Source of the DNA: Mariniflexile sp044335535
GTDB taxonomy: Bacteria; Bacteroidota; Bacteroidia; Flavobacteriales; Flavobacteriaceae
Length of the DNA: 64,000 nt
Assembly (NCBI RefSeq): GCF_044335535.1
Contig: NZ_JBIQVZ010000002.1
Span: forward strand, 62,001 to 126,000
Direction: 5' to 3'
Below the pieces are notes generated by a model. It worked only from the letters and a program-made list of their open reading frames with translations, was not told the origin of the DNA and made no database searches. Of this stretch, positions 52,857 through 62,322 are shown piece after piece (the first letter of the stretch is position 1; each line of letters opens with the position of its first letter). The translations under genes were made by a program, and so were the position numbers.

Positions 52857-53759
52857 ATGAAGAATATCTCTATTTGGATTTCGACCATGCGTTTAAGAAC
52901 GCTACCATTATCAATTTCAGGTATTATTTTAGCATCTTGTTTTGCTGTATATAATGGTTGTTTTAATTGGTTAGTAGGTACTTTGGCTGTCTTAACAACC
53001 CTAAGTTTTCAAATTCTTTCGAACCTAGCCAACGATTATGGCGATGGTGTGAAAGGGACCGATAATAATGACCGCATTGGTCCAGATCGCGCTATTCAAA
53101 CAGGTAAAATTTCTCCTGATGAAATGTTTAATGCCATAAAAATAAACGTGCTAATTTCTATTGCTTTAGCATTTTTTCTAATTTTTACCGCATTTGGTGT
53201 AAAGCATTTTTTCTTAACTGTTGTTTTCTTTTTACTTGCTATAGCATCCGTTACGGCAGCCATAAAGTACACTGTTGGTAATGATGCTTATGGATATAAA
53301 GGTCTAGGAGATGTTTATGTTTTTGTGTTTTTTGGTTTAATAAGTGTTATAGGTTGTTACATATTATATGCAAAAACCATAGATCATGTGGTGTTTTTGC
53401 CAGCAATTACTATTGGTTTATTAAGCGCAGCTGTTTTAAACCTTAACAATATGCGTGATGTTGAATCGGATAAAAAATCGAATAAAATAACCTTGGTTGT
53501 TAAAATGGGTATTGAAAATGCTAAAATATACCATACAGTAATTATTGGTTTAGCTATCGTTCTATCGGGGTTATTCGGCATATTATATTTCACTTCATTC
53601 TATAATTTAATGTTTGTGGTGGCATATATTCCTTTAATTATTCACATAAAAAAAGTATTAAAAAATACAGATTCTAAATTATTAGATCCCGAATTGAAAA
53701 AAGTGGCTTTAACAACGGTGCTTTTAGCTATACTGATGGGGATAGGGCATTTGTTATAG
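52857..53759 (+). CDS. menA: 1,4-dihydroxy-2-naphthoate polyprenyltransferase
   Basis: A 300-aa UbiA-type membrane enzyme that joins the polyprenyl tail to DHNA. It has about eight to nine helices and the two Asp-rich motifs: NDYGDGVKGTDNND (with RIGPDRAIQTG) and LNNMRDVESDKKSNKIT. It starts one base after menB and is co-transcribed. Confidence 0.95.
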   Translation: MKNISIWISTMRLRTLPLSISGIILASCFAVYNGCFNWLVGTLAVLTTLSFQILSNLANDYGDGVKGTDNNDRIGPDRAIQTGKISPDEMFNAIKINVLISIALAFFLIFTAFGVKHFFLTVVFFLLAIASVTAAIKYTVGNDAYGYKGLGDVYVFVFFGLISVIGCYILYAKTIDHVVFLPAITIGLLSAAVLNLNNMRDVESDKKSNKITLVVKMGIENAKIYHTVIIGLAIVLSGLFGILYFTSFYNLMFVVAYIPLIIHIKKVLKNTDSKLLDPELKKVALTTVLLAILMGIGHLL

Positions 53760-53779
53760 AACTTCAATAAAATTAAGTC

Positions 53780-55270
53780 ATGAAAAAAACATCAATTCTA
53801 CTAGCATGTTTTGCTTTATTTATAGGCTTTTCCCAAAACAAAACAGCGCTTAAGGTTTTAGAAAGTCCAGAATTTCATGACGAAGTAAAATCAGGAGAAG
53901 TTCTTTCAATGCATACTTCTGAATCAGGTTTGATAGGTGTCGTTAGAAATAGTCGAGACCATTTGTTGTTTGATATTTTTAATGAATCATTAGGAAGAAT
54001 TAAAAATGTTCAAATTGAAACAGACAGAAATGAAAATTATTGCGGCAATTTATCTTTTGATAATATTATAAAGATTTTTACTGTTTTTTCACCATCAAGA
54101 AAAGAACGCATTTTGTATTGTCACGAATTTAATATTAATGATGGTAGTCATAAAAAAACGGAACTTTTTAAAGCCGAGGCAGAAAAGAACCAACCTATCT
54201 TCTCTGGTAGCAACAAACGCCAAACAGGGTTTGCCATGTCTCCTAATGGAGCATATTTTGTTGTTTCAACAGATGACATAAAGAAAAATTCGAACTCATA
54301 TACCGTTCGTGTGTATAACACAAAAGATTTAAGTTTGGTCTACACAAAAAAATATCAAGAAAATATTGAAAAGTTTTATGAACCAAATGATTTATCAATA
54401 GATGATAAAGCGAATGTTTACGCGCTGGGAAAATTATTTTTGGAAGGTAGGTCTCAAAAAAGGGGAGGCAAAGCGAATTACTATTTTGTTTTAAATAAAC
54501 TAACAGCTTTAACATATAAAACCACAAAAGTCGAATTTAGCAATAATCTACATATCAGTTCTTTAATTATAACAAATCGAGAGAATAAAATACGCTTAAT
54601 TGGTTTTTATTCTGAAGAAAACGTTAGAGGTATTAAAGGCGCATTATTTTTTAATGTAGATTCTGATAATATGACGATATCACAGAGCAAATCATTCAAC
54701 TTACCAGAATCTGTTTATAAAGATTTATATACTGAAACCAAAGCAGACAGAAAAAAGGATGATGAATTATCTAACTTTTATGTAGATTATGTTATAAAAG
54801 ATAATCTAGGGAATACTTATATTTTGGCTGAAGAATTTTTTGTAACTTATGTTTACGTTTCAAATGGTATGGGAGGTGGTTATACACAAGCGGTGTATCA
54901 CTACAATACTGTTTTAGTTTTGAAACTCAACCCTAATGGTGATTTAGAATGGGGTAGAAGCATCTTTAAAAGAGATAAGTTTCCTTCTTATAATGCCTTT
55001 TTAAAAGATGGCGAATTACACGTTATTTTAAATTCTGGAAAAAATTTAACCGATAAAGAAGACGGAAGGGTCAAAGTTTCAAAGGGATGGTTTGAATCTA
55101 CTTCGTTATATGACATTGTGTATAATTCCAACGGCGATGTGATTTATAATAAGATTCAGGATAACAAAAATAATACTTATTATTTGCCTTTTTATGGTAT
55201 CTTTAGTGACGAACGTTTTATTACCATTAGTAGTGGAGTAGAAAAAAAGCAATTCTTAATTTTAGAATAA
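53780..55270 (+). CDS. Secreted beta-propeller-like protein of unknown function
   Basis: I do not recognise this 496-aa protein. It has a signal peptide (about 1-18, GFSQN). The rest is beta-rich with repeating strand-turn phrases (GYAHFV-type: GAYFVVSTDDIKK, NNLHISSLIITNREN, NTYILAEEFFVTYVYVSNGM) that suggest a propeller. No catalytic motif is evident. It lies 20 bases after menA and 11 before the metallo-hydrolase, so it is in the men transcript without a known men role. Confidence 0.7.
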   Translation: MKKTSILLACFALFIGFSQNKTALKVLESPEFHDEVKSGEVLSMHTSESGLIGVVRNSRDHLLFDIFNESLGRIKNVQIETDRNENYCGNLSFDNIIKIFTVFSPSRKERILYCHEFNINDGSHKKTELFKAEAEKNQPIFSGSNKRQTGFAMSPNGAYFVVSTDDIKKNSNSYTVRVYNTKDLSLVYTKKYQENIEKFYEPNDLSIDDKANVYALGKLFLEGRSQKRGGKANYYFVLNKLTALTYKTTKVEFSNNLHISSLIITNRENKIRLIGFYSEENVRGIKGALFFNVDSDNMTISQSKSFNLPESVYKDLYTETKADRKKDDELSNFYVDYVIKDNLGNTYILAEEFFVTYVYVSNGMGGGYTQAVYHYNTVLVLKLNPNGDLEWGRSIFKRDKFPSYNAFLKDGELHVILNSGKNLTDKEDGRVKVSKGWFESTSLYDIVYNSNGDVIYNKIQDNKNNTYYLPFYGIFSDERFITISSGVEKKQFLILE

Positions 55271-55281
55271 CTAATTATAGT

Positions 55282-55959
55282 ATGAAAATCACATTTTACG
55301 GTCACGCTAGTTTAGGCATACAAGTTAATGACGTAAATATTCTTGTAGACCCTTTTATTTCGGCAAATCCCAAAGCATCTCATATAAATATCGATGCACT
55401 TAAAGCAGATTATATTTTATTAACCCATGCACATCAAGATCATATTGTAGATGTGGAAGCGGTAGCAAAACGGACCAATGCTATAATTGTATCTAATTTT
55501 GAAATTGTGTCGCATTTTGAAGCTTTAGGTCTGGAAGGACATCCAATGAACCTTGGAGGAAGTTGGGATTTTGAATTTGGAACCGTAAAATACGTCAATG
55601 CCATTCACACGTCATCGTTTCCCGATGGCAAATATGGTGGTCAGCCCGGAGGTTTTGTTATTGAAGGTGAACATAAAAACATTTATATAGCTGGAGATAC
55701 AGCTCTAACCTCCGATATGAAATTAATTCCCATGAGAACGGATTTAGATCTCGCCATTTTCCCTATAGGCGATAATTTTACTATGGGAATCGATGATGCC
55801 ATTATTGCAAGCGATTTTGTAAAATGTGATAAGGTTTTAGGTTATCATTTTGATACCTTTGGCTATATTGAAATAGACCACGAGGAAGCTAAACGTAAAT
55901 TTTTTGATAAAGGCAAAGATTTGATGCTTTTGGAAATTGGTGAAAGCATAGAACTATAG
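55282..55959 (+). CDS. Metallo-beta-lactamase-fold metal-dependent hydrolase (UPF0173-like)
   Basis: A 225-aa MBL-fold hydrolase with the zinc motif THAHQDHI, GDTAL and the C-terminal HFDTFG. The opening KITFYGHASLGIQVNDVNIL is typical of the UPF0173/YtkL group. Substrate unknown. It ends where menC begins (adjacent codons), indicating coupling to menC. Confidence 0.88.
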   Translation: MKITFYGHASLGIQVNDVNILVDPFISANPKASHINIDALKADYILLTHAHQDHIVDVEAVAKRTNAIIVSNFEIVSHFEALGLEGHPMNLGGSWDFEFGTVKYVNAIHTSSFPDGKYGGQPGGFVIEGEHKNIYIAGDTALTSDMKLIPMRTDLDLAIFPIGDNFTMGIDDAIIASDFVKCDKVLGYHFDTFGYIEIDHEEAKRKFFDKGKDLMLLEIGESIEL

Positions 55960-56997
55960 ATGATACTTGCATCATACAAAAAACATATTTTAAACTTTAA
56001 ACAAGCCAGTGGGACTTCTCGAGGTATTCTTAAAACCAAGGAAACCTGGTTTATCCTTTTAAATTCCGGCGAAAAACAAGGTATTGGTGAATGTGGTGTT
56101 TTTAGAGGATTGTCGGTTGATGATAGAACCGATTATGAAGAGAAACTACAATGGGTTTGTGAAAATATCTCTTTAGGATTAGAAACTTTATTGGTTGAAT
56201 TAATCGAGTTTCCAAGCATTCAATTTGGTCTGGAAATGGCTTTTAAATCTTTAGAAAGCAAAAATACATTTGAATTATTTCCTTCAAAATTCACACAAAG
56301 TCAAGATTCAATTGCTATAAATGGATTGATTTGGATGGGTTCTGAAGCATTTATGAAACAACAAATTCAAGATAAAATCGATAGTGGTTTCAATTGCATA
56401 AAAATGAAAATTGGCGCAATCGATTTTCAAACGGAAATCAATCTTTTAAAATCAATCAGAAAAGAATTCACTCCAAAAGACATGGAACTTCGGGTAGATG
56501 CCAATGGTGCTTTTACGCCTTCAGAAGCTTTAGAAAAACTAAAAACACTATCAGATTTAGATATCCACTCCATAGAACAACCCATAAAACAAGGGCAAGT
56601 TGAAGCTATGGCAACACTTTGTGCACAAACACCGTTGCCCATTGCTTTAGATGAAGAATTAATAGGCGTGTTTACTGTAACAGAAAAGAGAAAGTTGCTA
56701 CAAACCATAAACCCACAATATATTATTTTAAAACCAAGTTTAGTTGGTGGTTTTCAAGGGTGTGATGCGTGGATTGAAATTGCAGAACAAAACCAAATAG
56801 GGTGGTGGATTACCAGTGCTTTAGAAAGTAATGTAGGGTTGAATGCTATAGCGCAATACACCTATACAAAACAAAATAAACTACCACAAGGTTTGGGTAC
56901 GGGCGGTTTATTTACCAACAATTTTGATTGCCCATTACAAGTAAAAAACGGTACTTTACGGTACAATAATAAAATAGATTGGAACTTTAATTTATAG
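55960..56997 (+). CDS. menC: o-succinylbenzoate synthase
   Basis: MenC dehydrates SHCHC to o-succinylbenzoate. The 345-aa enolase-superfamily protein has the KxK motif in NCIKMKIG, metal ligands in LRVDANGAF, SIEQPIKQG and LDEELIG, and the second lysine in ILKPSLVGG. Coupled directly to the preceding gene and two bases before the CPBP gene. Confidence 0.93.
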   Translation: MILASYKKHILNFKQASGTSRGILKTKETWFILLNSGEKQGIGECGVFRGLSVDDRTDYEEKLQWVCENISLGLETLLVELIEFPSIQFGLEMAFKSLESKNTFELFPSKFTQSQDSIAINGLIWMGSEAFMKQQIQDKIDSGFNCIKMKIGAIDFQTEINLLKSIRKEFTPKDMELRVDANGAFTPSEALEKLKTLSDLDIHSIEQPIKQGQVEAMATLCAQTPLPIALDEELIGVFTVTEKRKLLQTINPQYIILKPSLVGGFQGCDAWIEIAEQNQIGWWITSALESNVGLNAIAQYTYTKQNKLPQGLGTGGLFTNNFDCPLQVKNGTLRYNNKIDWNFNL

Positions 56998-56999
56998 AT

Positions 57000-58184
57000 A
57001 TGTATATAGCTCAGGCATTTAATGTATTACACGATTGGTGGCGGTATTTAGTAGGACTTGTGATTGTTGTTATTGCTGTAATAATAGGTCAGATTCCTTT
57101 TACCGCAGCGGTCATGTTAAAAGCTGTTAGGAATGGGGATAATTTATTAGGAATGGATGAAACGAAAATGATGACGCTCTTGGAACCAAATCTAAATCTA
57201 TTTTTAATGTTACTGTCATTTGCTGTTGGTTTATTAGGGTTATTATTAGTTGTTAAATACATGCATAATCAATCGTTTACCAGTTTAACTACATCAAGAA
57301 AAAAGATTGATTGGAAACGCTTTTGGTTCATATTTTTTGTTTGGGGCATTATTTCAAGTGGTTTAGTGATAGTCGATTATTTTATGTCTCCGGAAGATTA
57401 TATGATAAACTTTAAACTCATACCATTTTTAATACTATGTGTTATTGCCATTATTTTTGTGCCACTCCAAACAAGTTTTGAAGAGTATTTATTTAGAGGG
57501 TATTTGATGCAGGGAATTGGAGTTTCTAGTATTAAAAAGGAATTTCCTTTTATATTAATATATACTATAGCTTCAATTTTAGGATTTATTTATTTGAATA
57601 GTTTATTTTCGTTTGGAGTGTTTTTAAGCTTACTGATTTTTATAGGTTTATCTATAATTTTAATGCTAATTCTTAATTATAAATTATTTGATAATTTTTT
57701 TAATTCAAACACTTATTTTGTATTAATCAAGATTTTTAAAAGAAATTCAACACCACTAATCATAACATCATTAGTTTTCGGGTTATTACATATAGCAAAT
57801 CCAGAAGTAGATAGATTAGGATCTGTAATTATGATTTATTACATAGGAACGGGTTTGTTTTTAGGAATTATGACTTTAATGGATGAAGGCATGGAACTAG
57901 CTTTAGGTTTTCATGCAGCTAATAATTTATTTACGGCTCTTTTAGTAACTGCAGATTGGACTGCTTTTCAAACGCATTCTGTTTTAAAAGATATGTCAGA
58001 CCCAACAGAAATGGGTTTTACTGAAATTTTTATGCCCGTTTTTATTGTATTCCCCATACTACTTTTTATTTTGGCTAAAATATACAAATGGACCAATTGG
58101 AAAGAAAAACTATTCGGAAGCGTAGTTGAACCATTAAAAGAAGATAGTTTAATTTTAGAAGATAGCCATTCAAGTGATAACTAG
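57000..58184 (+). CDS. CPBP-family intramembrane glutamic endopeptidase
   Basis: A 394-aa membrane protein with about eight helices. The CPBP/Rce1 motifs are present: EEYLFRG (EExxxR), FGLLHIANP and the later GFHAANNLF. In eukaryotic Rce1 this fold cleaves prenylated proteins; bacterial members serve varied roles. Its last 11 bases overlap menE, so it is translated with the men genes, without a known part in menaquinone synthesis. Confidence 0.9.
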   Translation: MYIAQAFNVLHDWWRYLVGLVIVVIAVIIGQIPFTAAVMLKAVRNGDNLLGMDETKMMTLLEPNLNLFLMLLSFAVGLLGLLLVVKYMHNQSFTSLTTSRKKIDWKRFWFIFFVWGIISSGLVIVDYFMSPEDYMINFKLIPFLILCVIAIIFVPLQTSFEEYLFRGYLMQGIGVSSIKKEFPFILIYTIASILGFIYLNSLFSFGVFLSLLIFIGLSIILMLILNYKLFDNFFNSNTYFVLIKIFKRNSTPLIITSLVFGLLHIANPEVDRLGSVIMIYYIGTGLFLGIMTLMDEGMELALGFHAANNLFTALLVTADWTAFQTHSVLKDMSDPTEMGFTEIFMPVFIVFPILLFILAKIYKWTNWKEKLFGSVVEPLKEDSLILEDSHSSDN

Positions 58185-59271
58185 TTTTAAATTCATTCAC
58201 GAAAAATTCAAATTAAATGGAGTTCATTATTCCAATGAAGCCCTTTTGCGTGTTGCCTCTAATTTTATAAAAGAAGGTGAGCCATACGAAAAAGAAGTTG
58301 GCAAGTTTTTACAATATTGGTTAGATGAAAATGAGTTTATGGAAGTCAATACCTCTGGCTCAACAGGAACACCAAAATCCATAAAAATAAAGAAACAAGC
58401 TATGGTTAATTCAGCCTTAGCAACAGGTGAATTCTTTGATTTAAAACCAAGTGACAAAGCATTGCATTGTTTGCCGACATGGTTTATTGCAGGAAAAATG
58501 ATGTTGGTTAGAGCGATGGTTCTAGGTTTGGAATTAGACTTGGAAGCACCAACAGCCCATCCAGATTTTAATATTTATAGAGCATATAACTTTTGTGCCA
58601 TGGTTCCGCTGCAACTTGATAACATCTTAAAGGATTTTAATCTTATTAAAACCATTATTGTGGGAGGGGCTCCAGTTTCAACGGCATTAATAGAAAAACT
58701 TCAAGGCATCGATTCCCATGTTTATGAAAGCTATGGCATGACAGAAACAGTTACCCATATCGCACTTAAAAAACTAAACAATCTACCGCCATCGCTAAGA
58801 GGCAAGGCGAAGCAATCTGCGGAATCTTTCAAAACACTTCCAAACATTAGCATTTCAAAAGATGAAAGAGGTTGTTTGGTCATTGATGCACCAAAACTTT
58901 CAGAAGAAAAAATAATAACCAATGATATCGTAGAAGTCTATTCTGAAACCGAGTTTAAATGGCTGGGACGTATAGATAATGTGATTAATTCAGGCGGATT
59001 GAAATTTTTCCCAGAACAAATAGAAGCCAAACTTCAAGATAAAATACAAGCACGTTTTTTTATTGCTTCAAAACCCCACGATACGCTAGGGGAACAACTT
59101 ATTTTACTTATAGAAGGTGATATAGAATCAATGGATCCTTCTGCCTTTTCAAGCTTAAAAAGAAACGAAAGACCTAAAAACATTTTTACCTTAAAGCAAT
59201 TTGCTGAGACTGCTTCCGGTAAAGTTCAACGTAAAAAAACAGTGGCGTTAATAAGCCATAATTGGAGTTAA
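58174..59271 (+). CDS. menE: o-succinylbenzoate-CoA ligase, carrying an in-frame repeat-like insertion
   Basis: MenE activates o-succinylbenzoate with ATP and CoA. The 365-aa adenylate-forming enzyme is the short Bacteroidota form: phosphate loop NTSGSTGTPKS, the A5-type ESYGMTETVTHIALK, the hinge WLGRIDNVINSGG and C-terminal catalytic lysine in TASGKVQRKK. Between HIALKKLNN and FKTLPNIS lies LPPSLRGKAKQSAES, which does not look like the family and is encoded by 58787-58823, a GCGAAGCAATCTGC-type sequence. The reading frame stays open and the conserved motifs are intact, so the enzyme is probably active. Confidence 0.92.
   Translation: MITSFKFIHEKFKLNGVHYSNEALLRVASNFIKEGEPYEKEVGKFLQYWLDENEFMEVNTSGSTGTPKSIKIKKQAMVNSALATGEFFDLKPSDKALHCLPTWFIAGKMMLVRAMVLGLELDLEAPTAHPDFNIYRAYNFCAMVPLQLDNILKDFNLIKTIIVGGAPVSTALIEKLQGIDSHVYESYGMTETVTHIALKKLNNLPPSLRGKAKQSAESFKTLPNISISKDERGCLVIDAPKLSEEKIITNDIVEVYSETEFKWLGRIDNVINSGGLKFFPEQIEAKLQDKIQARFFIASKPHDTLGEQLILLIEGDIESMDPSAFSSLKRNERPKNIFTLKQFAETASGKVQRKKTVALISHNWS
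58787..58823. repeat. Repeat-like insertion inside menE (RPE-type)
   Basis: The sequence begins CCGCCATCGCTAAGAGGCAA and runs on to GGCGAAGCAATCTGCGG, so the ends pair (CCGC / GCGG). The core GCGAAGCAATCTGC resembles a dispersed palindromic repeat I know from intergenic DNA of many Bacteroidota and other genomes. Only one copy lies in this window. Boundaries are approximate. Confidence 0.45.
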
Positions 59272-59372
59272 TAAACTTTAGTTAACTCACTCAAAAGTAC
59301 ACTTCCCTCATTGGTGGTTTTATTGTAAAGTGATTGGGTTTAGTTTTATGCTAAACTTTAAAATCGACTACA

Positions 59373-61700
59373 ATGAAAGCACTATTAAAAATCATTTTTG
59401 TGTTGACAATTTCAATGCAAATACAGGCACAGGAACGACTAATTACGGGTAAAGTAACAGCAGCAGATGATGATTCGCCCATTCCAGGAGTAACTATTGT
59501 AATAAAAGGAACATCTACAGGTGTAACAACAAATTTTGATGGGTTATACCAAATTAAAGCGAACAGTACAGATGTTTTAGTGTTTTCATTTATTGGTTAT
59601 AAAACTGAAGAAAAGCTAGTTGGGAAACTAAATACCATTTCGGTAGCACTACAAGCAGATGTTTCACGCTTAGAAGAAGTGGTAGTTGTTGGCTATGGAA
59701 CACAAAGAAGTCGCCATGTAACTGGATCTGTAACACATGTTTCTGCATCTCAAATTAAAAAAAGCAAGCAAAAGGCCTATCATAATAAATTGGCAAACCA
59801 AATGCAATATCATTCGGTTTCTAATTCACTGCAGGGTAAAATTGCAGGTGTTGCTATTACAAATGGTACAGGGAATACCGGTTCAAACACGCATATAGTT
59901 ATACGAGGGACTTCAGCCATCTCTAAAAACAGCGAACCGTTAGTGGTTGTAGATGGTAAAATAATGCCTTATAATACAGTAGAATCTATAAACCCGAAGC
60001 AAATAAATGACATAACGGTACTTAAAGATTCTAATGCAACGGCTATTTACGGAAATAGGGCTAATAATGGTGTTATTATAATTTCAACAAAAAATAATGA
60101 TGATACATCAAAAGAACCATTATACATTGTTGATGGTGTTCCTATTAAGAAAGAGCATAATTACATTATTAAAAACCTTCCTGAATCTGATATAGAAAAT
60201 AAAACAAGCTACGGAAAAGCCGAGGCTAAAGATAAGTTTGGTAAAATAGCAAAAGATGGATGTGTGGTCATTACAACACATCAAGGAAATTTTAGATTAA
60301 ACAATCAAGAAAGTTATGCTGTAATTGAGGAGAATGCATTTGAAAGAACCTCGCTTGCTCCACTTTCAACATTTTCAATTGATGTTGATAAAGCGTCATA
60401 CAGTAATATTAGACGTATGATTAACAATGGAATAGCTATTGATCCAGACGCGGTTAAAATTGAAGAAATGATTAACTATTTTGATTATAACTATCCACAA
60501 CCAACAGGTGAACACCCATTTTCAATTAATACTGAAGTCGCTGAAACACCTTGGAACAATACGACTAAAATTGTTAAAATTGGCTTACAAGGAAAAACCT
60601 ATGACAATGAAGAATTACCAGCCTCGAATCTAACTTTTTTAATAGATGTGTCTGGATCTATGAGTACGCAAAACAAGTTACCGTTGCTAAAATCGGCTTT
60701 TAAGTTATTGGTAAATCAGTTAAGAGACCAAGACAAAGTATCTATTGTAGTGTATGCAGGTGCAGCGGGCGTTGTATTAGAACCAACTTCAGGAAAACAT
60801 AAAGAGAAAATTATAAGTGCTTTAGACAATTTGAACTCTGGCGGTTCAACCGCTGGTGGTGCAGGTATTTTACTGGCGTATAAATTAGCTGAAGAAAATT
60901 TTAAAAAGAATGGGAATAATAGAGTGATTTTGGCAACCGATGGCGATTTTAATGTTGGGGCTTCTAGCAATAAAGCGATGGAAACCTTAATAGAAGAAAA
61001 GCGTAAATCGGGTGTGTTTTTATCGGTTTTAGGCTTTGGTTATGGAAACTATAAAGATGCAAAATTGGAAATTTTAGCCGATAAAGGAAACGGAAACCAT
61101 GCTTATATTGACACTATGCAAGAAGCGCAAAAGGTTTTTGGAAAGGAATTTGGAGGTACTTTATTTACCATTGCAAAAGACGTAAAAATTCAAATTGAAT
61201 TCAACCCTAATAAAGTACAAGCATATAGATTGATTGGTTATGAAAACAGAATGCTAGAAGATGAAGATTTTATTGATGACACAAAAGATGCAGGTGAATT
61301 AGGCAGCGGACATACTGTTACTGCACTATACGAAGTGATTCCTGTTGGTGCAAGAAGCGATTATTTAAAAGATGTTTCCGATTTAAAATACACAAAACCG
61401 GAAGTGACTAAAGCGTATTCAGATGAATTGTTTACTGTGAAATTTCGCTACAAAAAACCAGATGGTGATAAAAGTATTGAAATGGTACATGTTCAAAAGG
61501 ATGTGGTTTCAGAAGCTTCAAAAGACTTAGAATTTGCATCAGCAGTAGCGTTGTTTGGAATGCAATTGAGACATTCTAAATACCATAACAATTCAAAAAT
61601 AGAAGATGTTATTATACTAGCAAAATCGGGCAGGGACAATGATAAAGATGGCTATAAATCAGAATTTATGCGATTGGTTTCTTCCTATCAAAATTTATAG
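59373..61700 (+). CDS. Exported fusion: carboxypeptidase-regulatory, TonB-plug-like and VWA (YfbK-type) domains
   Basis: A 775-aa protein with a signal peptide (1-20, QIQAQ). Next comes a CarboxypepD_reg-like domain (about 24-100, ITGKVTAADDDSPIPGVTI). A TonB-dependent-receptor plug follows (about 130-250, IAGVAITNGTGNTGSN, VVVDGKIM, ATAIYGNRANNGVIIIST) with no barrel after it. The rest is a YfbK-type von Willebrand factor A module: an N-terminal part (SIDVDKASYSNIRRMINNG), the MIDAS domain FLIDVSGSMST, and a DUF3520-type C-terminal part. VWA suggests metal-dependent protein binding at the surface. Function unknown. Confidence 0.88.
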   Translation: MKALLKIIFVLTISMQIQAQERLITGKVTAADDDSPIPGVTIVIKGTSTGVTTNFDGLYQIKANSTDVLVFSFIGYKTEEKLVGKLNTISVALQADVSRLEEVVVVGYGTQRSRHVTGSVTHVSASQIKKSKQKAYHNKLANQMQYHSVSNSLQGKIAGVAITNGTGNTGSNTHIVIRGTSAISKNSEPLVVVDGKIMPYNTVESINPKQINDITVLKDSNATAIYGNRANNGVIIISTKNNDDTSKEPLYIVDGVPIKKEHNYIIKNLPESDIENKTSYGKAEAKDKFGKIAKDGCVVITTHQGNFRLNNQESYAVIEENAFERTSLAPLSTFSIDVDKASYSNIRRMINNGIAIDPDAVKIEEMINYFDYNYPQPTGEHPFSINTEVAETPWNNTTKIVKIGLQGKTYDNEELPASNLTFLIDVSGSMSTQNKLPLLKSAFKLLVNQLRDQDKVSIVVYAGAAGVVLEPTSGKHKEKIISALDNLNSGGSTAGGAGILLAYKLAEENFKKNGNNRVILATDGDFNVGASSNKAMETLIEEKRKSGVFLSVLGFGYGNYKDAKLEILADKGNGNHAYIDTMQEAQKVFGKEFGGTLFTIAKDVKIQIEFNPNKVQAYRLIGYENRMLEDEDFIDDTKDAGELGSGHTVTALYEVIPVGARSDYLKDVSDLKYTKPEVTKAYSDELFTVKFRYKKPDGDKSIEMVHVQKDVVSEASKDLEFASAVALFGMQLRHSKYHNNSKIEDVIILAKSGRDNDKDGYKSEFMRLVSSYQNL

Positions 61701-61710
61701 ATAAAAATAA

Positions 61711-61836
61711 GAGGCTAAAAAGTCCTTTAAATTTATTAAAACAAATCTAAAAGAGCTCGTTAAAATTTATACTGATTACCAGTAAGTTAAAATATTTTGA
61801 CAAGTTATATGACATAGAGCTAGACTTTTTAGCCTC
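61711..61836. repeat. Interspersed hairpin repeat, copy 2, acting as likely terminator
   Basis: GAGGCTAAAAAGTC and GACTTTTTAGCCTC pair perfectly over 14 bases, followed by a T-run. It shares AGTCCTTTAAATTTATT, ATTACCAGTAAGTTAAAATA and ATATGACATAGA with the copy at 28625-28780. The second palindrome (GTCAGGTTGAG...) of copy 1 is missing and is replaced by AAGAGCTCGTTAAAATT. It sits between convergent genes. Confidence 0.8.
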
Positions 61837-61841
61837 CTTTT

Positions 61842-62264
61842 TTATTGCTGCATTTTAAAATAATAATCTAAAGAATGCTTTCCAGAGCCATACAATAAAA
61901 AGAATGCACTTATTAATAAAATTACAATGGCTAAAATTAAATTGTTAGCATGCATTTCTCCAACAAAATTTATTAGTATTGCCCCAATTAAAATAGGTAA
62001 CTGTGCAATTATTGCCCATCGTGTTAGTAAACCAAAGGCAATTAAAATACCTCCAATAAAATGTGCAGGAGCAACATAGTGTACAACGATCATACCTCCA
62101 ACCATATTTTCCATTGGTTTAAAAAGTTGTAAAAGCATCATACTGTCGGCCATAAAGCTAATTCCTTTAATAAAAAGGAATATGCCCAAAGCAACACGGA
62201 GCAAATCAAGCGGGAAATAGGTATGCCCATTCGCCCACTTATTGAGTGTTTTTATTGTTTCCAT
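61842..62264 (-). CDS. DoxX-family membrane protein
   Basis: A 140-aa protein with four membrane helices. It shows the DoxX opening LDLLRVALGIFLFIKGISFM and HFIGGILIAFGLLTRWAII. The family includes subunits of quinol oxidases and thiosulfate:quinone oxidoreductase, but many members have no known function. It follows the hairpin repeat, whose T-run serves the other strand. Confidence 0.85.
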   Translation of the reverse strand: METIKTLNKWANGHTYFPLDLLRVALGIFLFIKGISFMADSMMLLQLFKPMENMVGGMIVVHYVAPAHFIGGILIAFGLLTRWAIIAQLPILIGAILINFVGEMHANNLILAIVILLISAFFLLYGSGKHSLDYYFKMQQ

Positions 62265-62322
62265 GATTGAAATTGTTGATTTTCAATACAAAAGATACAA
62301 AATTATAATGAGAAGTTAAAAT

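Noticed and set aside
57000..58184. Bacteriocin-immunity role for the CPBP protein
   Set aside because: No bacteriocin or peptide gene adjoins; it is coupled to menaquinone genes.
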